From assembly GCA_029261295.1 (NCBI GenBank), contig JAJDBP010000007.1, positions 1 through 64,000 of the forward strand: 64,000 nucleotides of DNA, given 5' to 3'. Positions 17,367-27,516 of this stretch are shown piece after piece. The first letter of the stretch is position 1; the number at the start of each line of letters is the position of its first letter. This DNA is from Nitrospirales bacterium. GTDB lineage: Bacteria; Nitrospirota; Nitrospiria; Nitrospirales; UBA8639. A model generated the notes under the pieces. It ran no database searches, was not told the DNA's origin, and saw only the letters and a program-made list of their open reading frames with translations. The translations under genes and the position numbers were made by a program.

Positions 17367-18152
17367 TTATTCGTTGGGGCGGAGCATGGCGCAGCCTGGG
17401 TCTCGGGCGACATACATGCCTGCAATTTTTCGATTATCTTCTTTAAAGGCTTTGTGCCACCAACGGGCCGCATTCCACAAATGTTCAGGTGCACTATTCC
17501 GCGAAGAGGCTCCTGGAGTGACGCCCATTCCCAAACGTTCAAAAATAAACTCGATATACGCCGACGCGGCAATCGGCACCCCTTCGCGCAATGGATTGGT
17601 TTTCATACCTTGCGACCAAAGGTAGCTCTGCCACGACCCAAGCATGTCCCAAAAATTATATCGCACTCGATCCGCATTCCAGGCTTGTGCTCGTGTGAAT
17701 AATTTTTGCACTTCTTGATCGGACATGGTGATGGCCACTAACCCGACATTCGCATCCACGACTTTATCTTCATATTGACCCAAAGTTCCTTCGTTGACTC
17801 CATTATTTTCCGGCTTAGGAAATTGTCCATTTCGAGAGAAGAGTGGAATTTCCAGAATTTTCAGTTTACTCAATGAGGTGCGGGAGTTCACGGGTTCAGC
17901 CACGACAAATACATGGGACCAATAACTGGGTCGCAAATCCCATCTCAGGATACTTTGCGCCATTCGTAGGGTATGGCCTGGCAAATCCCGGCTTCCGATG
18001 AGCCCTACAGTCATCAATCCTCGATTGCCCATGTTTTGTTTGTGCAACGCCGCAAAGGCATCATTGAAAAATTGCAGATTGGTACGCTTCTGGTATTTAC
18101 TGGTCCAATTTTTGATGTCGGGATTTTTCGTGGTGGTTTGGGAATCACGCAT
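17367..18152 (-). CDS. Conserved protein of unknown function
   Basis: A 261-residue protein not confidently recognised. Segments such as SHVFVVAEP, PIAASAYIEFIFERLGM and SAPEHLWNAARWW recall the permuted papain-like (YiiX/NlpC-P60-related) domains, but the expected catalytic Cys is not evident, so an inactive relative or another fold is possible. No signal peptide is visible. A ribosome-binding site (AAGGTAG) precedes the ATG. It lies 51 bases downstream of the PhoD-like phosphatase gene and is probably cotranscribed with it. Confidence 0.6.
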   Translation of the reverse strand: MRDSQTTTKNPDIKNWTSKYQKRTNLQFFNDAFAALHKQNMGNRGLMTVGLIGSRDLPGHTLRMAQSILRWDLRPSYWSHVFVVAEPVNSRTSLSKLKILEIPLFSRNGQFPKPENNGVNEGTLGQYEDKVVDANVGLVAITMSDQEVQKLFTRAQAWNADRVRYNFWDMLGSWQSYLWSQGMKTNPLREGVPIAASAYIEFIFERLGMGVTPGASSRNSAPEHLWNAARWWHKAFKEDNRKIAGMYVARDPGCAMLRPNE

Positions 18153-18203
18153 GAGGACTACCTTTCTTCAACAATCCAACATATGGATAAGAACAAATAA
18201 AAT

Positions 18204-19655
18204 CTAGCGAAGCAATAATTCTTTTGTGAACACCTTTTTGAGCGGCCCGCCCATTCCTTGAGCCGGTTCGTATTGGTCCACCCCAAGTGGCGGAAGGACC
18301 TTGGCTGGAAGACGCCATAACTCCAATTCAAACCGGACGCGCGGTGTTCCCTCAACCTGGCCACCTGGAAAAATCTTGACCATTCCCACATTATTTTTAA
18401 TCGTCATAATTTCGATATCCCGGTCTCGGTCAATTCTCCATACCGATTCGCCGCCTTCGGCATTCGGACGGATGGTGATTTTCTTTGGAGGCTTTTCCGG
18501 TTTGGTATTGCCAGGATCAATCATAGCGGCTGGAGAAGCAATAAATTCTGGAACCCCATACGGAGCATCTGGAAAGGGCCCGTGAGCTTCGGCATAGCGA
18601 CCTGTATGAATATCGCCTGATAATATTAAAATGTCATGGGGTTGGTGTTGAAGATTTTCCCCTCCTAAACTTCGTTCGATGATCCGCCAAAGGCGATCAT
18701 AATCATTTTCAAAATTAGAAAGAGAATGATCCTTGTAATTTCCATCCTCTTGAAACAGCGGCTGCCCCAACACGAGCACTCCTGGACCCTGCAGGGACGC
18801 TTGCCATGTCTCCAGAGCTACCCATTGGTCTTCTGACATGAAATGACTCGCCCCTTCCTCGTTACATTGCTCGCGTTCAGACCTTGTATCCGTCACAAAG
18901 AATGACACGGGATCAATGGCGAATGTATACCACCGCGCCTGGTCAGGATTTAGGCAACGTTGAAATTGGGAATATAACTCCTCTGCCCCATGTCCATATT
19001 TAATCCGATTCTCAGGGTCCCAGGTTTGAGGAATTTGAATTTGGAATTCCGGAAAGTCGTTCCAAAATTCATGATCATCACACATGACAAAATTAGGACA
19101 AGTCTGTAGCGCCTCTCGATAAAAGGCATCCCCCCAATACTGTCGATATCGCTTGCCAAATAACTCGATAGGGTCGTCCATGGCCCAGTCCGTCGGCCAA
19201 TCCAAATACACCTGATCGCCAATTAGCATTTTAAACTGAGGGTTGGACAGGGTTTGTAAGTCTTTGAGGCCGGCTCGGTAATAGCCATCTCGATCATTGT
19301 TTTGCCAGAAGCAGGACGCAAAGAGAAAAGTCACGCCTTTTTCACTGACTTGATACGGCATGGTCGACCAATCGAAATCCTGACTCTGGTTGTTCGTGGT
19401 GAGCGTGATGCGAAATTGTGCTCCTTCTGATGGTGCAGGAGTGGTAAGGGTCACCGTCAGCAACCCGATCCGCCGCTTAAGGCCGGCTAACTTTGGAAGG
19501 AGCTCCCACTTCGCCTCAAAGGACACAGCAGTCGTTTGACGGCGAACTTCAACCTCTGGCGAAGGAAAATTCCCTTCTCCTTTTCTTGAGCACCATATGA
19601 CCCACCCTTTCCCATCGGGCAACGGGGCTCCCGGAACAATCCAGAGGTTCTTCAT
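18204..19655 (-). CDS. PhoD-like metallophosphatase
   Basis: A 483-residue protein of the alkaline phosphatase D (PhoD-like) family. The metal-binding motifs appear in order: SCFWQN near 114-119, GDQVYLD at 146-152, CDDHEFWND at 192-200 and SGDIHTGR at 346-353. An N-terminal beta-rich domain of about 110 residues precedes the catalytic core, as in other PhoD-like proteins. No Tat or Sec signal is evident, unlike secreted PhoD, so a cytoplasmic location is likely. It would cleave phosphomonoesters or diesters with bound Fe/Ca-type metals; the substrate is not known. Confidence 0.88.
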   Translation of the reverse strand: MKNLWIVPGAPLPDGKGWVIWCSRKGEGNFPSPEVEVRRQTTAVSFEAKWELLPKLAGLKRRIGLLTVTLTTPAPSEGAQFRITLTTNNQSQDFDWSTMPYQVSEKGVTFLFASCFWQNNDRDGYYRAGLKDLQTLSNPQFKMLIGDQVYLDWPTDWAMDDPIELFGKRYRQYWGDAFYREALQTCPNFVMCDDHEFWNDFPEFQIQIPQTWDPENRIKYGHGAEELYSQFQRCLNPDQARWYTFAIDPVSFFVTDTRSEREQCNEEGASHFMSEDQWVALETWQASLQGPGVLVLGQPLFQEDGNYKDHSLSNFENDYDRLWRIIERSLGGENLQHQPHDILILSGDIHTGRYAEAHGPFPDAPYGVPEFIASPAAMIDPGNTKPEKPPKKITIRPNAEGGESVWRIDRDRDIEIMTIKNNVGMVKIFPGGQVEGTPRVRFELELWRLPAKVLPPLGVDQYEPAQGMGGPLKKVFTKELLLR

Positions 19656-19731
19656 TTTTTGGTAACCGATAACACAGGTAGGAAAAACATCATTTCCCTC
19701 TTCGAAGGAAAAAAACTATTTAGTTACTTCG

Positions 19732-21150
19732 TCAAGCAAGAGGATCACGGGAGATCGGGCTGATGAGTTCTCTTTCTTCAGATTGGTCAGGATCCAACTC
19801 GGCTGATCTCTCCCATTCTTCATCGGAAACAGGATCAATGGCTTGATCTTTAATAAGATGCCGGAGAGTGATGCCCTCTAGCGCTCCTTGCACCGCTGCA
19901 TCGCGCCGCATCAATAATTGACTAATTCGATCAGTCCCGACTGTAAACCCCTGCGGGCCATTATGCAATTGATGCTGTACCACCTTCAAGACATCCGCCA
20001 CGGCAATCATTTCGGGTGGTCGGGCCAGTGCGACACCTCTTGGTTTTTCTGTGCACACCAGCATATTCGCCTGGATAAGGTCATTGATGAGTGAACCGAC
20101 AAAGGTGAGAGGGACCCGTTGCACGCGCGCCAATTGCTCCTCTTTGAGTGGAACTTTGCCCGCCAAGAAACGGCGAGTGATATGTCCCAAAATGGCAAGA
20201 GTCAAATATTCACGAAATAAGGGCGTTTGATGTTTTCGACGTAAATGCAGTAAATACGCTGAAGGATGTTGGTGATAATAGGCCACCTGCGCCCCGGCCA
20301 GAACAATGAGCCATCCGACATAGAGCCAAATAAGAAAAAGGACGAGCACAGCGAAGCTGGAATAGATGGCGCTATAGCGTCCTGAACTTGCGACAAACGC
20401 GGCAAAGCCCATCCCCGCTACTTGCCAACAAATTCCTGCCGTGATCCCTCCAACAAAAGCCGAACCCATATTGACAGGTGTATTGGGAACCCATTTGTAC
20501 AAAAACGTAAAGAGCATGCACATAAAGAGGAAGGGCAACAGGTTGGTGAGAGCCACCACGAGATAGCCAAAGGGCTGGATTTCCATGACCCGCTGGACCA
20601 ACCAATGGCTTTGAGAAGAGGCCATCAGACCAAAGGCGGTAAAGACAAACACCGGGCCCACCAGCACCACACTCAAATAATCTGTGATTCGCCGTGCTAA
20701 CGGACGACCAACCTCCACGCGCCAAATCGAATTGAGGGCTTCCTCGATTTTTTCAATGAGGGAATAGGTTGTATAGAAAAGGCCCGCGACACCCACGGCG
20801 CCTAATACGCCAACTTTCAAGTTATCGACGAACTGGATAATATTGTCGGTAATTTCTGCGCCTTTGGCTCCCAGCGGATCAAAGGCTTGAGAGAGAATCG
20901 GTTCAATTTGCTGATGAACACCAAAGGCTTTCAGGACCGAAAAGGTCACCGCCAGGAAGGGCACCATGGAGAGCAACGTGGTATACACCAAGCTCGTCGC
21001 CCGGATACTGAGGAAACTTTCGCGAAATTCAGTCGCCGCCACCAACCCTAAGCGCAACAGCTTGACGCCGAATTGGCGTAACCCAGTGAGCTTGCGAACA
21101 TCTACCGTCCACACATCATGCTCACAAAAACGAATGATTCGATCAATCAT
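19732..21150 (-). CDS. YihY/UPF0761 family inner-membrane protein with C-terminal winged helix
   Basis: A 472-residue protein. Residues 30-310 are a YihY/BrkB domain with about six membrane segments and the hallmarks ATSLVYTTLLSMVPFLAV and IEEALNSIWRVE. The C-terminal 150 residues form a soluble region resembling a winged helix (LTLAILGHITRRFLAG), as in many YihY homologues. The family was once called RNase BN by mistake; its true role is uncertain, probably envelope or transport related. It is divergently transcribed from the TPR lipoprotein gene. Confidence 0.9.
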   Translation of the reverse strand: MIDRIIRFCEHDVWTVDVRKLTGLRQFGVKLLRLGLVAATEFRESFLSIRATSLVYTTLLSMVPFLAVTFSVLKAFGVHQQIEPILSQAFDPLGAKGAEITDNIIQFVDNLKVGVLGAVGVAGLFYTTYSLIEKIEEALNSIWRVEVGRPLARRITDYLSVVLVGPVFVFTAFGLMASSQSHWLVQRVMEIQPFGYLVVALTNLLPFLFMCMLFTFLYKWVPNTPVNMGSAFVGGITAGICWQVAGMGFAAFVASSGRYSAIYSSFAVLVLFLIWLYVGWLIVLAGAQVAYYHQHPSAYLLHLRRKHQTPLFREYLTLAILGHITRRFLAGKVPLKEEQLARVQRVPLTFVGSLINDLIQANMLVCTEKPRGVALARPPEMIAVADVLKVVQHQLHNGPQGFTVGTDRISQLLMRRDAAVQGALEGITLRHLIKDQAIDPVSDEEWERSAELDPDQSEERELISPISRDPLA

Positions 21151-21281
21151 ATCCAGCGTTGTTCTAGAATTTGTAAGTGGACTACACTACAAAGCGCCAC
21201 TGAAAATGTCTAGACTTTCCCTTCCGACTTCATTATGTTTTCGAGTCCGTTTGTTTTTTTGAGCCCATTCCGCATGAACCC

Positions 21282-21899
21282 ATGGCACCAGCTCATTTTA
21301 CAAAAAACCCTCATGTGAGAGCCTTCAAGATACGGCTTAAACGCAGGCTCACTTCCTGTATGTGCATACTCATTCCAATGGTCTTTTTGATTACGGGATG
21401 TCCCAAATCTTCAGAATGGGATCAACAATGGGAACATATTCAACTCAGGCTCCAAGAGGGCCGTCTTCAAGAGGCCAAAGACTTACTTCAGAATATCTTA
21501 CCATCCCTTCGTGATAATGGCCCGACTGATGAACATTTTGGACAAGTCATCTATCAATTAGCAGACATTGCCCGACTCCAAGGGAACCTGCCTCAAGCTG
21601 AATCGTATTATTGGGAAGCCTTACCCCTCTTTGCTGAATCCCTGGGCCCGGAACACGTTCGCATGGCTGAGCCCTTGGTAGAGCTCGCCACCTTGTATGA
21701 ACAGAAAAGCCAACCATTAATCGCCCTCCCCCTTCTTAAGCGAGCCTTAGCCATTCGGGAAAAAGCCTGGGGAAGCTCAAATCGACAATTGCTCCCCACT
21801 CTCAAACATTATCATGTTCTACTCATGCTCAGTGACCGGCACACAGAAGCCGTAGAAATCTTAACGCGCATTTCTCAAATCGAGGGAAGACCTTCTTAA
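21282..21899 (+). CDS. TPR lipoprotein
   Basis: A 205-residue protein with a lipobox FLITGC (Cys about residue 40 from this start). Its body consists of tetratricopeptide repeats of the kinesin-light-chain type (AESYYWEALPLFAESLG and LLKRALAIREKAWG). A start at 21360 would give a shorter signal peptide; neither start has an evident ribosome-binding site. It is likely anchored to the inner face of the outer membrane or to the inner membrane and to mediate protein contacts. The partner is unknown. Confidence 0.75.
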   Translation: MAPAHFTKNPHVRAFKIRLKRRLTSCMCILIPMVFLITGCPKSSEWDQQWEHIQLRLQEGRLQEAKDLLQNILPSLRDNGPTDEHFGQVIYQLADIARLQGNLPQAESYYWEALPLFAESLGPEHVRMAEPLVELATLYEQKSQPLIALPLLKRALAIREKAWGSSNRQLLPTLKHYHVLLMLSDRHTEAVEILTRISQIEGRPS

Positions 21900-22163
21900 G
21901 TCCATGATTCTCCCGAGTGGGCAGATGAAGATCCTTTCACTCATCCAAAGAACAGAAAAGGTTCGGTTGGATTTTTGTTCTTCACCTGAGGGTTCAAACC
22001 CCCCGCTTCACCCACTCCCTATTGCTCTTTCCGCCTAATTACCTTACGATATTTGGGATCTTTTAAATGTGCGTGCGGGCTTGATCATGCTTCATTCTTC
22101 CTAATTTTGACCTGGCAGTTGTCTTAGGTGCGGTTTCCATCTCCTTTAGCCATCCCCTTTGCA

Positions 22164-23384
22164 ATGAAGAAACGCATTGCTATTCAAGATTTGCGACCCG
22201 GTATGTATATCGCCGGGATGGACCAATCCTGGTTTCAAACGCCTTTTCTCCGCCATCGCTGGTTAGTCAAACGCAAAGATGAAATTACCTTATTACAAAG
22301 CTATGGAATTCAAGACGTCTTCATCGATACAGAAAAGGGGTGCGATGTGGCACCCGCCTCCAGTATTGAGGACCTCTCAAGCACCCAGAATGCTTCGACG
22401 GAATCCCCGCCTTCCGCCCCGCTTGACCTTGGGCCCAACCCTGAAGATATCGAATCGGCTCGACTCCTACGTGCGGAAGCCATTTCCACACTCGATGTTT
22501 TTTTTCGCCAAATGGAAGCTCCTTCCTCGCAACATCTCATGGAAGTGCGAGGAGTCGTCAGCACCCTGTTAGACGGCCTCTTAGATCACCAAGCGGCCAT
22601 GGTGTCCCTCATCCAAATGCGTCGTTTTGATGCCAATCTGGCCACACATGGAGTTGATACAGGTGTCTTGGCAATGGCCATTGGCCAAGCAAATGGGTGT
22701 GACCCGGCCCACCTTAAACTTCTGGGACTGGCCGCCATGGTCCACGATATTGGACAACTGCGGTTACCACTGAATCTTTTGCGAAAAATTGAACCCTATT
22801 CAGTACAGGATCACAAACTGGTCCAAGCCCATTGTGAGATTGGCGAGAGCATTCTCAATCAATTTCCCAATTTTCCCCAAGAATCGAAACACATGGTCCT
22901 CCAACATCATGAACGCCTAGATGGATCGGGATATCCTCATGGACTTGAGGGGAAAAATATTTCTGAACTGACCCAAATTTTGAGTATTGCGGATACCTAT
23001 GACGCGCAAATCAGTGGACGCTGCAGCCAACCACCTGTTCCTCCGGCCAGAGCCTTATCAGAATTATATCGGGGAGCCCTTGCTGGCCAGTACGCGATGA
23101 CGTTCGTACAGCAACTCATTCAACTTTTAGGGGTTTATCCTATTGGGTCGCTCGTCCGGCTTAATACGGGGGAAGAAGCTGTCGTCGTTTGGGTTCACAG
23201 CCATTCTCGTCTTACACCCACCATTAAATTGCTTAAAAATTCCTCAGGACAACTCTACGAAGAACAAGAAATTATTGATCTGTCGTTGCACACGAAAAAC
23301 GGGACAACCCGTTCAATTCAAGAATCAATTGATCCCACGGAAGCGGGGTGGGATATGACCAAGCTCCTGGATTCCTTATGGTAA
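22164..23384 (+). CDS. HD-GYP cyclic-di-GMP phosphodiesterase with DUF3391-like N-terminus
   Basis: A 406-residue paralogue of the protein at 9970. The start was set at the ATG before KKRIAIQDLRPGMYIAGMD by comparison with that paralogue; the frame is open back to 22128. The HD dyad is His194-Asp195 in MVHDIGQLRLP. The GYP signature is complete: HH at 248-249 and DGSGYP at 253-258. It should degrade cyclic di-GMP and is the more canonical of the two. It is followed 40 bases later by the PAS hybrid kinase on the same strand and may be cotranscribed with it, so the kinase could modulate cyclic-di-GMP output. Confidence 0.92.
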   Translation: MKKRIAIQDLRPGMYIAGMDQSWFQTPFLRHRWLVKRKDEITLLQSYGIQDVFIDTEKGCDVAPASSIEDLSSTQNASTESPPSAPLDLGPNPEDIESARLLRAEAISTLDVFFRQMEAPSSQHLMEVRGVVSTLLDGLLDHQAAMVSLIQMRRFDANLATHGVDTGVLAMAIGQANGCDPAHLKLLGLAAMVHDIGQLRLPLNLLRKIEPYSVQDHKLVQAHCEIGESILNQFPNFPQESKHMVLQHHERLDGSGYPHGLEGKNISELTQILSIADTYDAQISGRCSQPPVPPARALSELYRGALAGQYAMTFVQQLIQLLGVYPIGSLVRLNTGEEAVVVWVHSHSRLTPTIKLLKNSSGQLYEEQEIIDLSLHTKNGTTRSIQESIDPTEAGWDMTKLLDSLW

Positions 23385-23424
23385 ACAATACGAATTCATT
23401 TTCCGTCCTCTTAGCGAGCAAACT

Positions 23425-26124
23425 ATGAATCCCCACCAACCATACCAGGAACTCCACCACATGGATCTTCCTAGTCTGAATCAAGCCCTTCGGTCCGCCC
23501 AAACCTTTGTTCATACCCTCTTAGATTCTATTCATATTGGTATTTGCCAAGTAAACTCTCAAGGAGACATTCTCTCTTTGAATTTGGAAGGAGCACGGAT
23601 TCTTCACCGAACGGAACAATCCTGTCTGGGGCAAAATTTTCATGCGCATTCCGGCTGTTTGTATTCCGACCTCATGACGCAAGAAGAGGATTGCCCTATT
23701 ATCCAAGTCCTCAAAACAGGCAAGTCTATTTGGACCCCAAAATTATTGATACGACGACCCAGTGGAGAGACTCGTTGGGTCGAGTTTCAATGCACTCAAC
23801 TCAACGACCCCCTTAACTCTGGAGCGTTATTAATTTTCCGCGATTTAAGCCAGCAGCTTCAACAACATGAAGAGCACCAACATCTCGCCTCCATGCCTGA
23901 GGAAAGTCCCAACCCTATCGTCGAAGTTGATCCTCAGGGCCGGTTAGCCTATGCCAACCCCGCCATGATCGCGTTACTCGATACCTATCGATTTCGTGAA
24001 GATGGCATTCCTGAAGTCTTACCACCTACGCTGACCCACATAGCCATGGAATGTCTGAAATCTCTCGTTCCCCAACGCGGCTTGACGGTGATCATTGATA
24101 CCCATCACTTTGATTGGACGTTTTCTCCCATCCAGGAGAAAGGTCTTGTGCGTGGTTATGGTTTGGACATCACCAATCATGTCCGCGTCAGCAATAGCTT
24201 AACTGAAATCCAATCACAATATTCCTCTTTAGTCGATTCTGCACACGAAGGAATTATTTCAGCTGACCTCCATGGCACGATCGTCTCCTGGAATCCGGCA
24301 GCCGAATCCATGTTTGGATTTAAACAGGACGAGATTATTGGGCAATCGATCCTGATGCTTTTGGAAGAAAGCTATCGCGACATGTACCGAAAGGGGTTGG
24401 AAGATATTAGTTACGGCGAATCCATTGCACACCCCATTCAACAGCCGGTGGAATTAACGGGCCTCCATCAATCTGGAGAACCATTTCCACTTGAGATTTC
24501 CTTAACGAGCTGGAAAGTGGGATTAGATACGCGATATGGCTTTATTCTCCGAGATATTTCCAGTCGGAAGCGGATCGAGCAATCACTGGTCGCAGAAAAA
24601 GATCGCTTAGTTACTACTCTGCAGTCACTTGATGAAGGAATTATTACCACCGACCGGGAAGGCCGGATTACCTTTGTAAACCCTCTGGCAGAACATATTA
24701 CGGAATGGACTCATCAAGATGCGATATCCCGCTCGCTTCAAGATGTGTTTCGCTTAACCACCGAAGGGTCCTCTCCAGGAAATGAGGCAGCGTTCCAATT
24801 TTCCCCATCGACTTCCTCAGCGCTCACTGAACCAAATACTCCGAAACAACTCCTCACGAAAAACGGGATTCAACGTACCATTTCGATGCGGGAAACTCCT
24901 ATCCGCGATCACAGCTCCCATTTAATGGGAACCGTAATTATTTTCCACGATATCACTGATCAATATCGGCACCAAGATGAGCAACAGCGAATCAGCAAAT
25001 TAAATTCCCTCGGCGTCCTAGCAGGAGGGCTTGCTCATGATTTCAATAATTTATTGACCACGATTCTCGGGAATGTTTTCGTCGCCAAATTGCGGATGGT
25101 CCCACAAGACCCCCTTACACAAAACCTTGAACAAGCCGAACAGGCTTGCTTACGGGCCAAGGAACTGACTCAACAACTCCTCACCTTTGCCAAAGGGGGG
25201 GCACCGATTAAGACATCAATCGCACTCGGGGATCTTCTTCGAAAAAGTGCGATTTTTGCCTTATCAGGTTCATCAATCAGCTGTCACTTCGATATACCCA
25301 ATGATCTCTGGCCTTTGGATGCCGACGCGAGCCAACTACGACAAGTGATACAAAACATTACGCTCAATGCTCGCCAAGCCATGATCAATGGAGGTCATTT
25401 TTCTATTCGAGTGGAAAATGTGGACCTCCACACATTGGGGACACTTCCATCACCCAGCTTGACTCTTGGCAACTATGTCCAAATCTCTTTTGAAGATCAG
25501 GGTGAAGGAATTTCTGACCAGGAATTACCGAATATATTTGACCCCTACTTCACCACGAAACCTGGTGCGTCCGGCTTAGGACTCGCCACAGCCCATAGTA
25601 TTATTCAACAACATCAAGGACATATCAGTGTTCATACTGCTATCGATAAAGGGACAACCTTCACCGTTTATTTGCCTTCTTCTTATGCCACCACAGATTT
25701 CGCCAATCAAGTTCTTCCGAAAGGACGCGGACGCATTTTAGTCATGGATGATGAGCAAAGCATTCGGCGAATGGTTCAAGATGCCTTGACCCAATTTGGC
25801 TATGAGGTTTCCGCTGCGGAGGATGGTCAAGCGGCAATTGATATATTTTCAGAAGCCCAAGCCCATGGAAAATCCTTTGACGCTGTTCTTCTGGATCTGA
25901 CTATTCCGGGCGGAATGGGCGGGAAGGAAGCCATTCAACATCTTCGGAGACTAGACCCTCATGTTAAAGCGGTTGTGACCAGTGGCTATTCCGATGATCC
26001 CATTATGTCGGATTTCCAAGCCTATGGCTTTCAAGACATTTTAGTAAAACCCTACAAAATTGTTGATCTCGCCAAGACCCTGGAATCCCTCTGCACTCAT
26101 TCCAACGGCAACATAGCCCGCTAA
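23425..26124 (+). CDS. PAS-rich hybrid histidine kinase with C-terminal receiver
   Basis: An 899-residue sensor. About four PAS-like modules occupy residues 30-510 (visible cores IGICQVNSQGDI, PIVEVDPQGRLAYANP, GIISADLHGTIVSWN and GIITTDREGRITFVNP). The phospho-acceptor is His538 in GGLAHDFNNLL. The ATP-binding domain shows N-box, DQGEGIS and GASGLGLATAH. A receiver domain fills the C-terminus with DDE at 775-777, Asp824 in LLDLTIPGG and Lys in LVKPY. No membrane segment is visible, so the sensing is cytoplasmic. The AHDFNN H-box is that of the NtrB-like/soluble hybrid class. It lies directly after an HD-GYP gene. Confidence 0.92.
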   Translation: MNPHQPYQELHHMDLPSLNQALRSAQTFVHTLLDSIHIGICQVNSQGDILSLNLEGARILHRTEQSCLGQNFHAHSGCLYSDLMTQEEDCPIIQVLKTGKSIWTPKLLIRRPSGETRWVEFQCTQLNDPLNSGALLIFRDLSQQLQQHEEHQHLASMPEESPNPIVEVDPQGRLAYANPAMIALLDTYRFREDGIPEVLPPTLTHIAMECLKSLVPQRGLTVIIDTHHFDWTFSPIQEKGLVRGYGLDITNHVRVSNSLTEIQSQYSSLVDSAHEGIISADLHGTIVSWNPAAESMFGFKQDEIIGQSILMLLEESYRDMYRKGLEDISYGESIAHPIQQPVELTGLHQSGEPFPLEISLTSWKVGLDTRYGFILRDISSRKRIEQSLVAEKDRLVTTLQSLDEGIITTDREGRITFVNPLAEHITEWTHQDAISRSLQDVFRLTTEGSSPGNEAAFQFSPSTSSALTEPNTPKQLLTKNGIQRTISMRETPIRDHSSHLMGTVIIFHDITDQYRHQDEQQRISKLNSLGVLAGGLAHDFNNLLTTILGNVFVAKLRMVPQDPLTQNLEQAEQACLRAKELTQQLLTFAKGGAPIKTSIALGDLLRKSAIFALSGSSISCHFDIPNDLWPLDADASQLRQVIQNITLNARQAMINGGHFSIRVENVDLHTLGTLPSPSLTLGNYVQISFEDQGEGISDQELPNIFDPYFTTKPGASGLGLATAHSIIQQHQGHISVHTAIDKGTTFTVYLPSSYATTDFANQVLPKGRGRILVMDDEQSIRRMVQDALTQFGYEVSAAEDGQAAIDIFSEAQAHGKSFDAVLLDLTIPGGMGGKEAIQHLRRLDPHVKAVVTSGYSDDPIMSDFQAYGFQDILVKPYKIVDLAKTLESLCTHSNGNIAR

Positions 26125-26364
26125 TCTGAACAGGCTTCAGCGACAGCGCCTAACAAGACCTTCGCTTACTTCTTAGGAAATTCAACCCACCTGTGGATGA
26201 AGACTGAGGAAATTGAAGAGAAAAAGTCGGTTGGTAAAAGTAAGCCGGACTAAGATAAATCCCAGCTAAAATTCACCATGACCTCAAAAAAGCCCTTCTC
26301 TTATCAAACGATGTTCATGAGAAGAGAAAACCCGTTCCTTTACTCACCAGCTACGGGTGATTCT

Positions 26365-27351
26365 TTAGAGGCAAGCCGGTTCCTGACGAAGAAGCGTTTG
26401 CTGTTGAATCATCGGAAGTTTATACAGCATGCGATTACTTGTCACTAAGTTTTCTTTGGCTTTTTCATAAAATGTGGGTTGCGTTTCAATTGCTTTTTCA
26501 AAACACCGTGAGGCCCGCGCAAATTGGCCTTTATCAAGAAACGCCACTCCGAGATTATTGTACGCCTTAGCGGGATCCATGCCTCGAGTATAGGCATCAT
26601 AGGCTAGATCATAATGTTCTAGCTGGGCCAGGGAGAGACCTAAGTTATTGGCGATTTTTTTATGGTCCCCACCAGCCTGCAAGGCTTGTTGAAACGTTCT
26701 CACAGCATTTTCATACTGGTGATCAAGATAATAGGCCATTCCTAAATTATTCAGGATCGCCGGATTATTGGCCTTTTTCTCCAAAGCCACTTCATACATC
26801 CGGATGGCATCCTTATGGGCATGTCGACGATCAGCCACAATTCCTAAATAATTCGTTGAGGTCCATAATTCAGAATCATAGAGCAAGGCAGCTTGAAATT
26901 CCCGTTCAGCCTCAACATCCTTTTCCATTTTCAAAAGAGCTCGACCCATCCCTTCATAGGCTGGAGCAAAATCCAAATCATAATCCAAAATTTCATGAAA
27001 TTGGTCATACGCCTGCTGGGAACTTCCTTTTTCCATATAAATAACGGCTAACTTGTAACGAGCAGAAACACTCTCTGGCTCCAATTTCAGGACTTTTTCA
27101 TATTGCACCTTGGCCGTTTGAAGGTCACCTTTTTGGAAATGTGCATCACCTATTTTTTCATAGTCCTGGACAGTCATCTCTTCTGTGAGGTTAACCTCAG
27201 GTTCAAGACTGGCATCCATACCGGCCTTTTGCCGTTCTAATATCTGTTGATAATGTTCATCTTGGACGGAAAACATCGGTTTCTCTTTCGAACTACAAGC
27301 ACTCGACACTAAAACCAGGCCCACAAGGCCCACTATACATACATGTTTCAT
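26365..27351 (-). CDS. tadD: TadD-like TPR lipoprotein
   Basis: A 328-residue protein. The ATG at 27351 has GGGAG eight bases upstream and opens a lipoprotein signal ending VSSAC; the frame is open to 27513 but those codons lack a site. The mature part is a series of about seven tetratricopeptide repeats (GDAHFQKGDLQTAKVQYEKV, NLGVAFLDKGQFARASRCFE). In Tad loci a TPR lipoprotein of this kind, TadD, aids assembly or localisation of the RcpA secretin. It is the last gene of the tad cluster, after TadC. Confidence 0.82.
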   Translation of the reverse strand: MKHVCIVGLVGLVLVSSACSSKEKPMFSVQDEHYQQILERQKAGMDASLEPEVNLTEEMTVQDYEKIGDAHFQKGDLQTAKVQYEKVLKLEPESVSARYKLAVIYMEKGSSQQAYDQFHEILDYDLDFAPAYEGMGRALLKMEKDVEAEREFQAALLYDSELWTSTNYLGIVADRRHAHKDAIRMYEVALEKKANNPAILNNLGMAYYLDHQYENAVRTFQQALQAGGDHKKIANNLGLSLAQLEHYDLAYDAYTRGMDPAKAYNNLGVAFLDKGQFARASRCFEKAIETQPTFYEKAKENLVTSNRMLYKLPMIQQQTLLRQEPACL

Positions 27352-27516
27352 GTTCATGGCTCCCACAAGATGGTTGACAACTTTGGTAACGGTCTCCCTC
27401 AGCTCTAATATCGATTTCCCAATAAATTTCATATGTTTCCATTCATCATAAATTTTCCAGCTAATACTCACCTTTATGACATGCCAAAAAAACCGCCGGT
27501 CCGAAATTTTCATGCA

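Noticed and set aside
21980-22016. tRNA-like T-arm (GAGGGTTCAAACCCCCC)
   Set aside because: The stem is imperfect and no acceptor, D or anticodon arms can be built upstream in a tRNA-sized segment, so it is not reported as a tRNA or a fragment.
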